A stretch of DNA of 64,000 bases from Gordonia sp049847105 (GCF_049847105.1 NZ_JBNCNS010000001.1:1302001-1366000); one strand, 5' to 3'; numbered from the stretch's first letter, positions 43,603-52,358 are shown. The notes: a model not told the origin generated them from the sequence alone. Made by a program: numbers and translations.

Positions 43603-44400
43603 ATGCCGTTGGTGGTCCTCGCCGTCGACGACGAGCCCCCGGCGCTCGACGAACTGACCTATCTGCTCCGGCACCAGCCCGAGGTCGACGATGTGCTCAG
43701 CGCCGGCGACGCCACCCACGCGCTGCGGCAGCTCAACGAGCATCGCATCGACGCGATCTTCCTGGACATCAACATGCCCGGGCTCTCCGGCCTCGAGCTC
43801 GCCGGTGTGCTGACCAAGTACGCCGATCCGCCCGCCGTCGTGTTCGTGACCGCCCACGACGACAAGGCGGTCGACGCCTTCGAGGTCGGCGCGGTCGACT
43901 ACCTCCTCAAGCCGTTGCGCGAAGAACGACTCACGCAGGCGATCTCCCGCGTCCTGACGGTCCGCGAGAGCTCCGGCCAACCCGGACCGGTTCCGCCGGG
44001 GGTGACCGGCACCGACGAGGTGATCCCGGTGGAGTTGTCCGGCGTCACCTCGCTGGTCCGCCGCGACAGCATCTCCTGGGTGGAGGCGGTGGGCGACTAT
44101 GCCCGGCTGCATTCGAAGTCGGGCGCTCATCTCGTGCGAATCCCGTTGTCCACCCTGGCATCCCGCTGGCAGGATCACGGGTTCCAGCGCGTCCATCGAT
44201 CCTATCTGGTGGCGCTGCCGATGGTGACCGGACTGCGCACGAGCGGTTCCACGACCGTCGTGGCCATCCGTGCGAACGGGGCGTCGGCCGCCGTCGAGCT
44301 GCCGGTCAGTCGCCGTCAGCTCCGTGAGCTCAAGGATCTGCTGATCCGCGATCCGATGCGTGAGCTCAAGTCGATCTCGGACGACCCGGCGCAGCGATGA
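43603..44400 (+). CDS. Response regulator with LytTR DNA-binding domain
   Basis: 265 residues from ATG 43603 behind GGAGG (43591-43595). Receiver: VLAVDDEPPALDEL, phosphoacceptor Asp55 in IFLDINMPGLSG, and AVDYLLKPLREERL. The LytTR domain covers about residues 150-250 (SWVEAVGDYARLHSKSGAHL, FQRVHRSYLVALPMV). Partner of the preceding kinase. The stop overlaps the next ATG (ATGA), so the symporter genes are in the same operon and likely its target, as in bacterial carboxylate-sensing LytS/LytTR systems. Confidence 0.93.
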   Translation: MPLVVLAVDDEPPALDELTYLLRHQPEVDDVLSAGDATHALRQLNEHRIDAIFLDINMPGLSGLELAGVLTKYADPPAVVFVTAHDDKAVDAFEVGAVDYLLKPLREERLTQAISRVLTVRESSGQPGPVPPGVTGTDEVIPVELSGVTSLVRRDSISWVEAVGDYARLHSKSGAHLVRIPLSTLASRWQDHGFQRVHRSYLVALPMVTGLRTSGSTTVVAIRANGASAAVELPVSRRQLRELKDLLIRDPMRELKSISDDPAQR

Positions 44401-44777
44401 CCGGTCAACAGCCACAGCGGGAACGGGTGGTCTTGTCGCGGCGGCGCGGCGCGCGGATGGTACGCACCCGGGTCGAGGTGCAGGAGCAGACCGAGGTCGG
44501 CGACGCCCTGGTGCGCGGGCTGATGCGTGCGCAACTGGGACTCGCCCTGCGCCTGGCGATGAGTGTGGTCGCCATCATCGTCGCGATCCCGGTGGTGGGC
44601 ACCATCTTTCCGTGGCTCACCACCGTCAGCGTGCTCGGGATCCGGCTCAACTGGCTGATCCTGGCGCTGTTGCTCTACCCCCTGCTCTACGTCACCGGCC
44701 GGGTCTACGTGCGGTTCGCCGAACAGGCCGAACGCGACTTCATCGGACTCGTCGACGACGAACGCGACCAGCGGTGA
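44397..44777 (+). CDS. Small two-helix membrane protein beside SSS symporter (DUF485-like)
   Basis: 126 residues. A basic head (RERVVLSRRRGARMVRTRVE) precedes two helices (about 52-72 and 84-103) and an acidic tail. By size, topology and position it corresponds to the DUF485 protein that precedes acetate-type symporters (a clear DUF485 is at 48690), but sequence similarity is weak. Overlaps its neighbours by 4 bp on both sides. Confidence 0.7.
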   Translation: MTGQQPQRERVVLSRRRGARMVRTRVEVQEQTEVGDALVRGLMRAQLGLALRLAMSVVAIIVAIPVVGTIFPWLTTVSVLGIRLNWLILALLLYPLLYVTGRVYVRFAEQAERDFIGLVDDERDQR

Positions 44778-46516
44778 GCACCGACGTGGATGCGCTCACC
44801 GCGGTGGCGCTGGGGCTCGCGGCCGTCGCCACCGTTGCCGTCGGCGCGTACGGCGGCCGACTGGCCCGGACCACCTCCGACTTCCTCGTCGCCTCGCGCA
44901 GCGTCGGCTCTCGCTGGAACGCCGCAGCGATCTCCGGCGAATATCTCTCGGCCGCCTCCTTTCTCGGCGTCGCCGGCCTGGTGGCCAAGTACGGCGCCGA
45001 TGCGCTCTGGTATCCGGTCGGATTCACCGCCGGGTATCTGGGGCTCCTGTTGTTCGTGGCGGCCCCGCTGCGTCGGTCCGGCGCGTATACGGTGCCCGAC
45101 TTCGCCGAGTTCCGGCTGAGCTCCTCGACCGCCCGGCTCGCCTCGATGATGGTCGTGGTGGTGGTGTGTGTGCTGTACCTGATCCCCCAGCTTCAGGGTG
45201 CGGGACTCACCTTGAACATCCTGCTGGGTGCGCCCGTGTGGATCGGTGTGGTGGCGGTGGGCGCGATCGTGATCGTCAACGTCGTCGGAGGCGGCATGCG
45301 ATCGATCACCTTCGTCCAGGCATTCCAGTACTGGCTCAAGCTCACCGCGATCGCGGTGCCGGCGCTCGCCTTGCTCGCCGTCTTCTTCTCCGACCGGGCA
45401 GAACTCGGCGCGCCCGCACCACCACGCGTGGCGCAGGCCACCACGGTCGACATCACCACCGATGTGACGGTGACGGTCACCGAGACAGCGGGCCTGACCG
45501 TGACGGGAACACTCGACGGTGAGCACGTCGAGGCCGTGCCGATCCCCACCACGGGAACACACGACCTGGCTGCCGGTACGGTGATCCACCTCGATGCGGG
45601 CGCGGCCACCCCGGTGGTGGAGGGCGCCCCGACCACCGGGGCCGACTGGATCGCCTCGGGCGGCGGACTCGGTGGGCGACAACCACTGTTCGAAGTGCTG
45701 TCCCTCATCGTCGCGACCTTCCTCGGCACCATGGGACTCCCACACGTACTGGTGCGCTTCTACACCAATCCGGACGGTCGGTCGGCGCGCCGGACCGCGC
45801 TCGCGGTGATCGCGTTGCTGGCACTGTTCTATCTGTTCCCCACGCTGCTCGGAGTCTTCGCCAGGCTGTACGTACCGCAGCTGTTGATCACCGGCACCGC
45901 CGACGCCGCGGTCCTCCTGTTGCCCAGCGCGGCGGTCGGCGGGGTGGCCGGGCAGTTCCTCGCAGCCCTGGTCGCCGCGGGCGCCATCGCCGCCTTTCTC
46001 GCGACGTCGTCGGGCCTGCTGGTCAGTGTCGCGGGCGCCCTCGCCACCGACGTCCTGCGCGGGCGCGTCCGCGACTTCCGGCTGGCGGCCGTGATCGGCG
46101 GTCTGATCCCGATCGGGCTGTCGCTCGCCGCCACCTCGCTCGAACTGTCGCGGACCGTCGGCCTGGTGTTCGCGGTCGCCGCCTCCACGCTGTGTCCCCT
46201 TCTGGTGCTGGGGATCTGGTGGCGAGGCCTGACGGCACCCGGCGCCGTCGCCGGCCTGGTGGTCGGCGGGTTCTCGTCGGGGGCGGCGACCAGCCTGGCG
46301 ATCGCGGGTGTGGTCGACAACGATGCGCTCGGCGGCTGGCCGGCGATGATCATCGGATACCCGGCCGCGGTGACCGTGCCCCTCGCGTTCGCCACCATGA
46401 TCCTGGTCAGTCTCGCCACCCGAGCGCACCTGCCCGTCGACCTCGCCCGCACGTTCGCGCGGATGCATGTTCCGGAACGCCTCGGGATGGGGATCGAACG
46501 GTTGCCGAAGGAGTAG
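44774..46516 (+). CDS. Sodium:solute symporter (SSS), acetate/pyruvate-type, with long extracytoplasmic insert
   Basis: 580 residues from GTG 44774. SSS hallmark: ISGEYLSAASFLGVAGLVAK, then GLPHVLVRFYTNPDGRSARR. About 13 helices. Residues about 215-300 form an 80-residue polar insert rich in Val/Thr repeats (VDITTDVTVTVTETAGLTVT) that the other SSS protein in this window (49046) has only as a 40-residue loop; it should lie outside the membrane. Substrate is probably a short monocarboxylate. Fourth gene of the LytS/LytTR operon. Confidence 0.9.
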   Translation: MSTDVDALTAVALGLAAVATVAVGAYGGRLARTTSDFLVASRSVGSRWNAAAISGEYLSAASFLGVAGLVAKYGADALWYPVGFTAGYLGLLLFVAAPLRRSGAYTVPDFAEFRLSSSTARLASMMVVVVVCVLYLIPQLQGAGLTLNILLGAPVWIGVVAVGAIVIVNVVGGGMRSITFVQAFQYWLKLTAIAVPALALLAVFFSDRAELGAPAPPRVAQATTVDITTDVTVTVTETAGLTVTGTLDGEHVEAVPIPTTGTHDLAAGTVIHLDAGAATPVVEGAPTTGADWIASGGGLGGRQPLFEVLSLIVATFLGTMGLPHVLVRFYTNPDGRSARRTALAVIALLALFYLFPTLLGVFARLYVPQLLITGTADAAVLLLPSAAVGGVAGQFLAALVAAGAIAAFLATSSGLLVSVAGALATDVLRGRVRDFRLAAVIGGLIPIGLSLAATSLELSRTVGLVFAVAASTLCPLLVLGIWWRGLTAPGAVAGLVVGGFSSGAATSLAIAGVVDNDALGGWPAMIIGYPAAVTVPLAFATMILVSLATRAHLPVDLARTFARMHVPERLGMGIERLPKE

Positions 46517-46542
46517 TCGCGACGGCGTGGGCGCCGGGTACG

Positions 46543-46627
46543 CGGGATCACCGGGCTTGCAAAGTCGCCGGGCTTGCGGGATCGCAGGGCTTACGGGATC
46601 GCCGGGCCTACGGGATCGTCGGGCTTA
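46543..46627. repeat. Five tandem 17-bp repeats
   Basis: Units start at 46543, 46560, 46577, 46594 and 46611 with consensus CGGGATCGCCGGGCTTA. The second unit is the most diverged (CAAAGTCG at its start). The array lies between the symporter and the convergent DUF222-HNH gene. Confidence 0.85.
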
Positions 46628-46639
46628 CATGGGCGTTGG

Positions 46640-48265
46640 TCAGCGCGGGTATGTGGTGATCTCCTGTCCCGTGGTGGCGTTCCGCCACGTGATGGTGCGG
46701 TCGGTGTTCATGGTGGGTCGCCATCGGCCGAGGTGTTTGCGGTGATGGTCGGGCGGACACAGCGGAGCCAGGTTGAACGCAACCGTCCACCCGCCGGCGC
46801 GCGGGTCGGCATGGTCGAACTTCACGATGTGGTCGAGCTCGCACTCGTGAGAGGGCATCCCGCAGAACGGGTATCGACAGATGAGATCCGACAACAGGAT
46901 CTCGCGACGTAGCCGTTCCGACGGTGTGTGGGTCAAGGCACCGGGCGGTGGATGCTCGAACCCGCCGTGGCCGGTCGGATCCACCGGCGGGGCCGGGCCA
47001 CGGTCACCGATGACAATGAGGCCGGAGCCGTGGCGGGTCAGGTGTGGAGGCAGCGTGATCAGCGAGGCTCGCGGGGACAAGGTGGCCGCCAATGACGGGT
47101 CGATGGCCCCGAAGCCGCGCAGTCGAGGCACCTCGACACCGGCCGGATCGACGACGAGGGTCCACGGGGCCGGAACTGCCTGGCCGGGAGACGCTTCCGG
47201 TGCAGGTTCGGTTCCGGAAAGGCTCTGTGCACGAGCGCCGGCCACCTCGTCGGCCGGGACATCGACCTCGGCCGCCGGTTCGTTCGCCTCGGCCGCCGGC
47301 CCGCGCATCGGGCAGTCGTCCAGACCACACGCACAGGTCAGCTTCTTGCCAGGCACCCCGAGCAGCTCCGCCAACGCGAGCACGCGGCGGCGGCCGATCG
47401 TTCGAGGATCGCGGCGACACACCCGCACGGCGATCAACGCACCGATCCGGTCACGCAGGAACACCGCGTCCTCGGCCGGCACACACGCGTCGATGTTGGC
47501 GTGACCGGATGAGTCGTCGGTGATGCTGACGTTCTCCCACGCATCGGCGAATCCGTCACGCGCCTCGGCCGCAGCCTCCGGATCGAGACTGATGACCGCC
47601 TCTTCGAGTTCGTCACGCAGCACCTTGTCAGTCGAGGGGCGCGACGCCAAGTCCAGTGCGATGTCCTCGAAATCGGGTTCCGGGGTGGCGGCGTCCTCTT
47701 CTGCGCCGGTCTCTTCTGCGCCGGTCTCTTCTGGGCCGTTCTCTTCTGCGCCGTTCTCTTCTGCGCCGTTCTCTTCTGGGCCGTCAGACGTGACGTCGGC
47801 GTTTGCCGGATCCACATCTTCGGCACCACCCGTGGGCTCCGATCCCCGCGCATCCCCGACATGCGGCGCCTCGGGCGCCGACCGTGCCGCGTAGACCATC
47901 ACCGACATCCGATGTGTGCTGAAATCACCTGCCAGATATGCCATCCGGATCTTCGACAGATGCTGCAAGGCATCGCCGAGATTGAACCAGGTACCCGCCT
48001 TCTTCCGGGAGATGCCCAGCTGCAACGAGATCTCGCCGATGGCCGCCTTGTCGGCGGGGTTGCGCACCATCATCTGCCGTTCGGGACTCAGCGACATCAA
48101 CATCTCGTCGTAGACCGACTGTCCCAGCCGATGGGCCGCCAGCAGCGAACGTGCCTCGGCCTGCCGACTCAACCGCAACGCATCACGTGCCGTACCCGCC
48201 AACTCGGACGACGGCGCGCGGGACAGCGCCGCATCATCCGCGACAGGATCGGTGAACACGAACAC
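46640..48265 (-). CDS. DUF222 / 13E12-repeat HNH endonuclease-like protein
   Basis: 541 residues from a GTG at 48265. The N-terminal DUF222 region (LRLSRQAEARSLLAAHRLGQ, LSPERQMMVRNPADKAAIGE, then LGISRKKAGTWFNLG) is followed by a low-complexity acidic insert of EENGA/EETGA units (about residues 158-192), a Pro/Ala-rich linker, a CGLDDCPMR cysteine pair and a C-terminal HNH domain: CRYPFCGMPSHECELDHIVK, FDHAD and LAPLCPPDHHRKH. These proteins are abundant and often mobile in mycolic-acid actinobacteria; true nuclease activity is unproven. Confidence 0.9.
   Translation of the reverse strand: MFVFTDPVADDAALSRAPSSELAGTARDALRLSRQAEARSLLAAHRLGQSVYDEMLMSLSPERQMMVRNPADKAAIGEISLQLGISRKKAGTWFNLGDALQHLSKIRMAYLAGDFSTHRMSVMVYAARSAPEAPHVGDARGSEPTGGAEDVDPANADVTSDGPEENGAEENGAEENGPEETGAEETGAEEDAATPEPDFEDIALDLASRPSTDKVLRDELEEAVISLDPEAAAEARDGFADAWENVSITDDSSGHANIDACVPAEDAVFLRDRIGALIAVRVCRRDPRTIGRRRVLALAELLGVPGKKLTCACGLDDCPMRGPAAEANEPAAEVDVPADEVAGARAQSLSGTEPAPEASPGQAVPAPWTLVVDPAGVEVPRLRGFGAIDPSLAATLSPRASLITLPPHLTRHGSGLIVIGDRGPAPPVDPTGHGGFEHPPPGALTHTPSERLRREILLSDLICRYPFCGMPSHECELDHIVKFDHADPRAGGWTVAFNLAPLCPPDHHRKHLGRWRPTMNTDRTITWRNATTGQEITTYPR
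47695..47789 (-). repeat. 15-bp in-frame repeat array in the DUF222-HNH gene
   Basis: About six copies of a 15-bp unit (TCTTCTGCGCCGGTC and close variants with GTTC or GGGCC) encode Glu-Glu-Thr/Asn-Gly-Ala/Pro. Being in multiples of three it can change copy number without a frameshift. Confidence 0.85.
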
Positions 48266-48402
48266 GAGCAGACCTCACTGGACGAAACCGACAGGACACC
48301 AACAACATCTGCCCGTCATCGAATGCGTAAAGCCCGCGTGTAGATCAACTGCACACAGACTATCGCGGAGCACCGACAGAATTGTTCGGGGCGAGCGGGG
48401 GT

Positions 48403-48443
48403 GGTCTCGATACGCCCGCTCGTTCCTCGCGGGCTACTCGACC
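48403..48443. repeat. Dispersed TCTCGATAC...CTACTCGACC intergenic repeat, copy 1
   Basis: The element runs GGTCTCGATACGCCCGCTCG to CGGGCTACTCGACC; CGCCCGC and GCGGGC inside can pair. Related elements are at 52228 and 58741. Confidence 0.75.
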
Positions 48444-48527
48444 GGCGGAATATGAACCACTCGACCCGCGGGAAGCGGGCTACTCGACCGGCGGAATATG
48501 AACCACTCGACCCGCGGGATGCGGGTT
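48429..48527. repeat. 46-bp tandem repeat (two full copies and a start of a third)
   Basis: Copies at 48429-48473 and 48475-48519 are identical over 45 bp (starting GCGGGCTACTCGACCGGCGG and ending CTCGACCCGCGGGA), with GCGGGTTA of a third beginning at 48521. It grows out of the right end of the dispersed repeat. Confidence 0.85.
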
Positions 48528-48689
48528 ATCTGTCTCGGGAACCACCCAACCGTTCGTCGCCGGACATCGACCGCCCGGCGCACAGTCACCCGACTTCGGC
48601 GTGTGACCCATGCCACCCCATTCTGCTGTGACCTGACCCTCAATATTCTCCAGTTCAGAGTGTCATCACAGTCCCTGTAGGAGGCAGAC

Positions 48690-49049
48690 GTGTCCACCAT
48701 CGAACAGCCACCCGGCGCGGTACCGCACCCGCCGACCGGCGAACAGTTCCTGGAGGTGCAGGCCAGTCCGCAGTTCCAGGATCTCCGCAGCCGCCTTCGC
48801 CGATTCGTCTTTCCGATGACGGCGTTCTTCCTGCTCTGGTACGCGCTCTACGTGTTGCTCGGAGCATTCGCCCACGACTTCATGGCGACCGAGGTCTGGG
48901 GCAACATCAACGTCGGTCTGATCCTGGGCCTGCTGCAGTTCGTGTCCACCTTCGTCATCACCGGGCTGTACGTGCGCTTCGCGAACCGCGACCTCGATCC
49001 CCGTGCCGAAGCGATCCGTGACGAGATGGAAGGGCCGGTCAACGCATGA
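48690..49049 (+). CDS. DUF485 membrane protein
   Basis: 119 residues from GTG 48690 with AGGAGG at 48679-48684. Two helices (MTAFFLLWYALYVLLGAFAH and GLILGLLQFVSTFVITGLYV) followed by RFANRDLDPRAEAIRDEMEG, the DUF485 signature. These proteins are nearly always encoded directly in front of ActP-type acetate symporters, as here (4-bp overlap), and probably assist the symporter. Confidence 0.93.
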   Translation: MSTIEQPPGAVPHPPTGEQFLEVQASPQFQDLRSRLRRFVFPMTAFFLLWYALYVLLGAFAHDFMATEVWGNINVGLILGLLQFVSTFVITGLYVRFANRDLDPRAEAIRDEMEGPVNA

Positions 49050-50686
49050 GCTCCACACACACCCAGGTGGTGGCCGCCGCGGTCGGTAACCCGGTGGCCA
49101 ACATATCGATCTTCGTGGCCTTCGTGGCCGTCACCATGTACGTGGTGATCCGCGCGAGCAAGAACAACAAGTCGGCTGCCGACTTCTTCACCGGCGGCCG
49201 CGGCTTCTCCGGACCGCAGAACGGTATCGCCATCGCGGGCGACTATCTCTCGGCAGCCAGCTTCCTCGGCATCGCCGGCGCGATCGCCGTCTACGGGTAT
49301 GACGGCTTCCTCTACTCGATCGGCTTCCTGGTGGCGTGGCTCGTGGCCCTGCTGCTGGTGGCCGAATTGCTCCGGAACACCGGCAAATTCACCATGGCCG
49401 ACGTGTTGAGCTTCCGGCTCCGGCAGCGTCCGGTCCGACTGGCCGCGGCCATCTCGACGCTTGCCGTCACGCTGTTCTACATGCTCGCCCAGATGGCAGG
49501 CGCAGGTGGCCTGGTCGCCCTGCTCCTCGACATCGAAGGCCGCGTCGGCCAGTCGATCGTCATCGCCGTCGTCGGCGCGCTGATGATCGTCTACGTCCTC
49601 ATCGGCGGGATGAAGGGCACCACCTGGGTGCAGATCATCAAGGCGGTCCTGCTGATCGCCGGGGCCGCGATCATGACGTTCATCGTGCTGGCCAAGTTCG
49701 GCATGAACCTGTCCAGCCTCCTCGGCTCAGCCCAGGACGCGATCTCCGGATCGACCGACGAGAAAATCGCCGCCCGTGACGTTCTCGCGCCCGGTGCGCA
49801 GTACGGCGGCTCGTTCGAGTCGCAGATCAACTTCGTGTCGCTGGCCATCGCGCTGGTGCTCGGTACCGCGGGTCTGCCGCACGTGCTGATGCGCTTCTAC
49901 ACTGTGCCGACCGCGAAAGAGGCACGGAAATCGGTGGTCTGGGCGATCGGGCTGATCGGCGCGTTCTACCTGTTCACACTCGTGCTGGGCTACGGGGCCG
50001 CGGCTCTGGTCGGTCCGGACAAGATCATGGCGGCCGCCGGCAAACAGAACTCCGCGGCTCCGCTGCTCGCATTCGAACTCGGCGGCGTGGTACTCCTCGG
50101 AATCATCTCCGCGGTGGCGTTCGCGACCATCCTCGCCGTCGTCGCCGGGCTCGCCATCACCGCGTCGGCCTCCTTTGCGCACGATATCTACGGCAGTGTG
50201 ATCAAGCGCGGCAAGGCAAGTGAGGCAGAGCAGGTCCGGGTGTCCCGCTACACCGTCGTCGTGCTCGGCATCATGGGCATCATCCTGGGCATCCTCGCCA
50301 ACGGACAGAACATCGCCTTCCTGGTGGCCCTGGCGTTCGCGATCGCCGCGGCGGCAAACCTCCCGACGATCCTGTACTCGTTGTACTGGAAGCGATTCAA
50401 CACCCGCGGCGCCCTCTGGAGCATCTACGGTGGCCTGATCTCGACGATCGTGCTGATCATCTTCTCCCCGGCGGTCTCCGGATCGGCGACGGCGATGATC
50501 CCGGGCGCCGACTTCGCGTGGTTCCCGCTGGCCAATCCGGGCATCGTGTCGATCCCGATCGGTTTCATCCTCGGCATCGTCGGAACGTTCACGTCGCCGT
50601 CCGACGTGGGCACGCCGGAACGCAAGGCCGAGATGGAGGTGCGTTCACTCACCGGTGTCGGTGCGGAAAAGGCTGTTTCGCACTAG
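49046..50686 (+). CDS. Cation/acetate-type symporter (ActP/MctC-like)
   Basis: 546 residues, SSS family, about 13 helices. Hallmarks: GGRGFSGPQNGIAIAGDYLS then AASFLGIAGAIAVYGYDGFL, LYMLAQMAG-type helix FYMLAQMAGAGGLVALLL, and GLPHVLMRFYTVPTAKEARK. ActP/MctC proteins take up acetate, propionate or pyruvate with sodium or protons. Together with aceA and ramB this supports growth on acetate. Terminated by the palindrome at 50706. Confidence 0.92.
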   Translation: MSSTHTQVVAAAVGNPVANISIFVAFVAVTMYVVIRASKNNKSAADFFTGGRGFSGPQNGIAIAGDYLSAASFLGIAGAIAVYGYDGFLYSIGFLVAWLVALLLVAELLRNTGKFTMADVLSFRLRQRPVRLAAAISTLAVTLFYMLAQMAGAGGLVALLLDIEGRVGQSIVIAVVGALMIVYVLIGGMKGTTWVQIIKAVLLIAGAAIMTFIVLAKFGMNLSSLLGSAQDAISGSTDEKIAARDVLAPGAQYGGSFESQINFVSLAIALVLGTAGLPHVLMRFYTVPTAKEARKSVVWAIGLIGAFYLFTLVLGYGAAALVGPDKIMAAAGKQNSAAPLLAFELGGVVLLGIISAVAFATILAVVAGLAITASASFAHDIYGSVIKRGKASEAEQVRVSRYTVVVLGIMGIILGILANGQNIAFLVALAFAIAAAANLPTILYSLYWKRFNTRGALWSIYGGLISTIVLIIFSPAVSGSATAMIPGADFAWFPLANPGIVSIPIGFILGIVGTFTSPSDVGTPERKAEMEVRSLTGVGAEKAVSH

Positions 50687-50705
50687 CTCTCGCGCTCGGC
50701 CGACG

Positions 50706-50754
50706 ACAGAGGTTGCATTCTGGTCCGGATACCGGATCAGAATGCAACCTCTGT
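50706..50754. terminator. Long palindrome between convergent symporter and amidase genes
   Basis: ACAGAGGTTGCATTCTG (50706-50722) and CAGAATGCAACCTCTGT (50738-50754) are exact complements; inside, TCCGG and CCGGA extend the pairing to a stem of about 23 bp with an ATA loop. It begins 20 bp after the symporter stop and ends 6 bp before the amidase stop, so it can end both transcripts. Confidence 0.82.
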
Positions 50755-50759
50755 TCGTA

Positions 50760-52169
50760 TCAGTCCTGGATGCGCGCGAACGGCCGGGCCGCCTCGATCT
50801 CGAAGGCCAATTCCAGCAGCAGGCGTTCGCGCCCCAGATCCGCGCAGAAGTGGATACCCACCGGCAGCCCTTCGGAACTCCGGCTCAGCGGGAGACTGAT
50901 GGCCGGGGTGCCGGTGGTGTTGTTGGCGGGCGTGAAGGCGACGTAGTGCACGAGCCGCTCGAAGATCTCGTCGAAATCGCCGCCGGGATCGAGGTAGCCG
51001 ATCCTCGGGGTGGTGTGCGACAGGGTCGGCGACACGATGAGATCGAACCGGTCGAACACGGTGCGGAACCGCGCGGTGGCACGTTTGAGTCCCACGATCG
51101 TCGACGGTGTTCGCCAGAACGCGCGCAGATACCGCTGCGAGAGACCCACGGTGAACGGATCGAGTGCTTCGGTATCGAAATCCTTGCCCACCAGCAACTT
51201 TCCGAGCCGGTGCATCGCGCATGCGAGCATCGACCAGTAGTCGGTGAACTGCCGGACGAAGGTCTCGTCCAACGGGACCGGGGTCACCTCGACCTCATGC
51301 CCCAGCGAGGTGAGCAGGTCCACGGCCGAGGAGAGCGCGGCCACGGTGTCGGCGTCTATCGGGGTTCCGGTCACGGTGTCGTTGATCAACCCGATCCGCA
51401 GCCGCCGATTGCCCGGCCCCTCCACGAGGCCCACCGTCGGGAGCTCTGACGGTGTCCGGAACTTCTCGGCATCATCGATGAAATGCGCTGTGTCGCGGAC
51501 AGTTCGGCTCAGGACTCCGTTGGAGATGATGTCCACCGGAAGGATCTGTCCGGTCGGAGACGGGGCCACTCGCCCGCGCGATGGCTTGAGTCCGACCAGC
51601 CCGCACGCCGCGGCGGGGATCCGGATCGAACCGCCGCCGTCGTTGCCGTGGGCGAGGGGCAGCGCACCGGCGGCCACCAGCGCGGCCGACCCGCCCGACG
51701 ACGCGCCGGACGAGTAGTCGGTGTCCCACGGATTGCGGGTGGGGTCGCGGTCGACGAATTCCGTTGTCGCGGTGAGTCCGAAGGCCGGCAGCGTGGATGC
51801 CCCGACGATGTTGACGCCGGTCGAGAGGAACTGCTCGGTGAAGGGTTCGTTGCCCTTGGCGGGCAGGTCGGGCATCGCAGCCGAACCATTGCCCACCGGC
51901 AGACCCTCGAACAGGGTGTTGTTCTTGATGATCGACGGCACCCGAGCGAACGAGCCGGCCGGGAAATCGTCTTCCGCGGCCCGTTTGCGCGCACGATCAC
52001 GATCGTCGACGGCGATCGCGTTCAGCCTCGGGTTGACCGCGTCGATCCGGGCGAGCGCGGCATCGAGTGCTTCGGCGGCGGAGATCTCGCCCGATCCGAT
52101 CGCGTCCGCGACCCCCACACCGTCGAGGTCGCCGAGCGCGTCGTCCCCGAATGCGTGGACGTTCTTCAT
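50760..52169 (-). CDS. Amidase signature family protein
   Basis: 469 residues. The Ser-cisSer-Lys triad is seen: Lys in VPSIIKNNTLFEGL, the Gly/Ser-rich signature DYSSGASSGGSAALVAAGAL with cis-Ser, and nucleophile region GNDGGGSIRIPAAACGLVGL. No GatB/C partner nearby, and length and active-site spacing differ from GatA, so a stand-alone amide hydrolase is likely. Cytosolic. Substrate unknown. Confidence 0.92.
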   Translation of the reverse strand: MKNVHAFGDDALGDLDGVGVADAIGSGEISAAEALDAALARIDAVNPRLNAIAVDDRDRARKRAAEDDFPAGSFARVPSIIKNNTLFEGLPVGNGSAAMPDLPAKGNEPFTEQFLSTGVNIVGASTLPAFGLTATTEFVDRDPTRNPWDTDYSSGASSGGSAALVAAGALPLAHGNDGGGSIRIPAAACGLVGLKPSRGRVAPSPTGQILPVDIISNGVLSRTVRDTAHFIDDAEKFRTPSELPTVGLVEGPGNRRLRIGLINDTVTGTPIDADTVAALSSAVDLLTSLGHEVEVTPVPLDETFVRQFTDYWSMLACAMHRLGKLLVGKDFDTEALDPFTVGLSQRYLRAFWRTPSTIVGLKRATARFRTVFDRFDLIVSPTLSHTTPRIGYLDPGGDFDEIFERLVHYVAFTPANNTTGTPAISLPLSRSSEGLPVGIHFCADLGRERLLLELAFEIEAARPFARIQD

Positions 52170-52227
52170 GCGGGGAGCCTAGCGTCCGGCGACGTCGATC
52201 GGCCATCGCTTGAGGATGTCGGGGCGG

Positions 52228-52277
52228 GTGATCTCGATATGGCGCCTCGCTACGCTCGGTGCCTACTCGATCAGCGG
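52228..52277. repeat. Dispersed TCTCGATAC-type repeat, copy 2
   Basis: Runs GTGATCTCGATATGGCGCCT to GCCTACTCGATCAGCGG. Its right end has become the unit of the adjacent tandem array. Confidence 0.65.
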
Positions 52278-52358
52278 GGTGGCGTTGCCTACTCGATCAG
52301 CGGGGGTGGCGGTGCCTACTCGATCAGCGGGGGTGGCGGTGCCTACTCGATCAGCGAG
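52260..52358. repeat. Four tandem 26-27-bp repeats
   Basis: Units start at 52260, 52286, 52313 and 52340 with consensus TGCCTACTCGATCAGCGGGG followed by GTGGCGG; the last is partial. Located just downstream of the TetR gene stop (52369). Confidence 0.88.

Larger units (their letters stand above)
48266..48689. other. Repeat-bearing intergenic region
   Basis: 424 bp between divergent genes. It holds one dispersed TCTCGATACG-type repeat and a 46-bp tandem repeat (listed separately); 48540-48680 is less GC-rich and should contain the promoter of the DUF485-symporter operon. No supported gene. Confidence 0.6.

Noticed and set aside
46556..46564. TTGCAAAG in the 17-bp array as a RamB site
   Set aside because: Only part of the 13-bp motif, made by one diverged repeat unit between convergent genes.
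52260..52358. CRISPR array
   Set aside because: Contiguous tandem copies without spacers and no cas genes.
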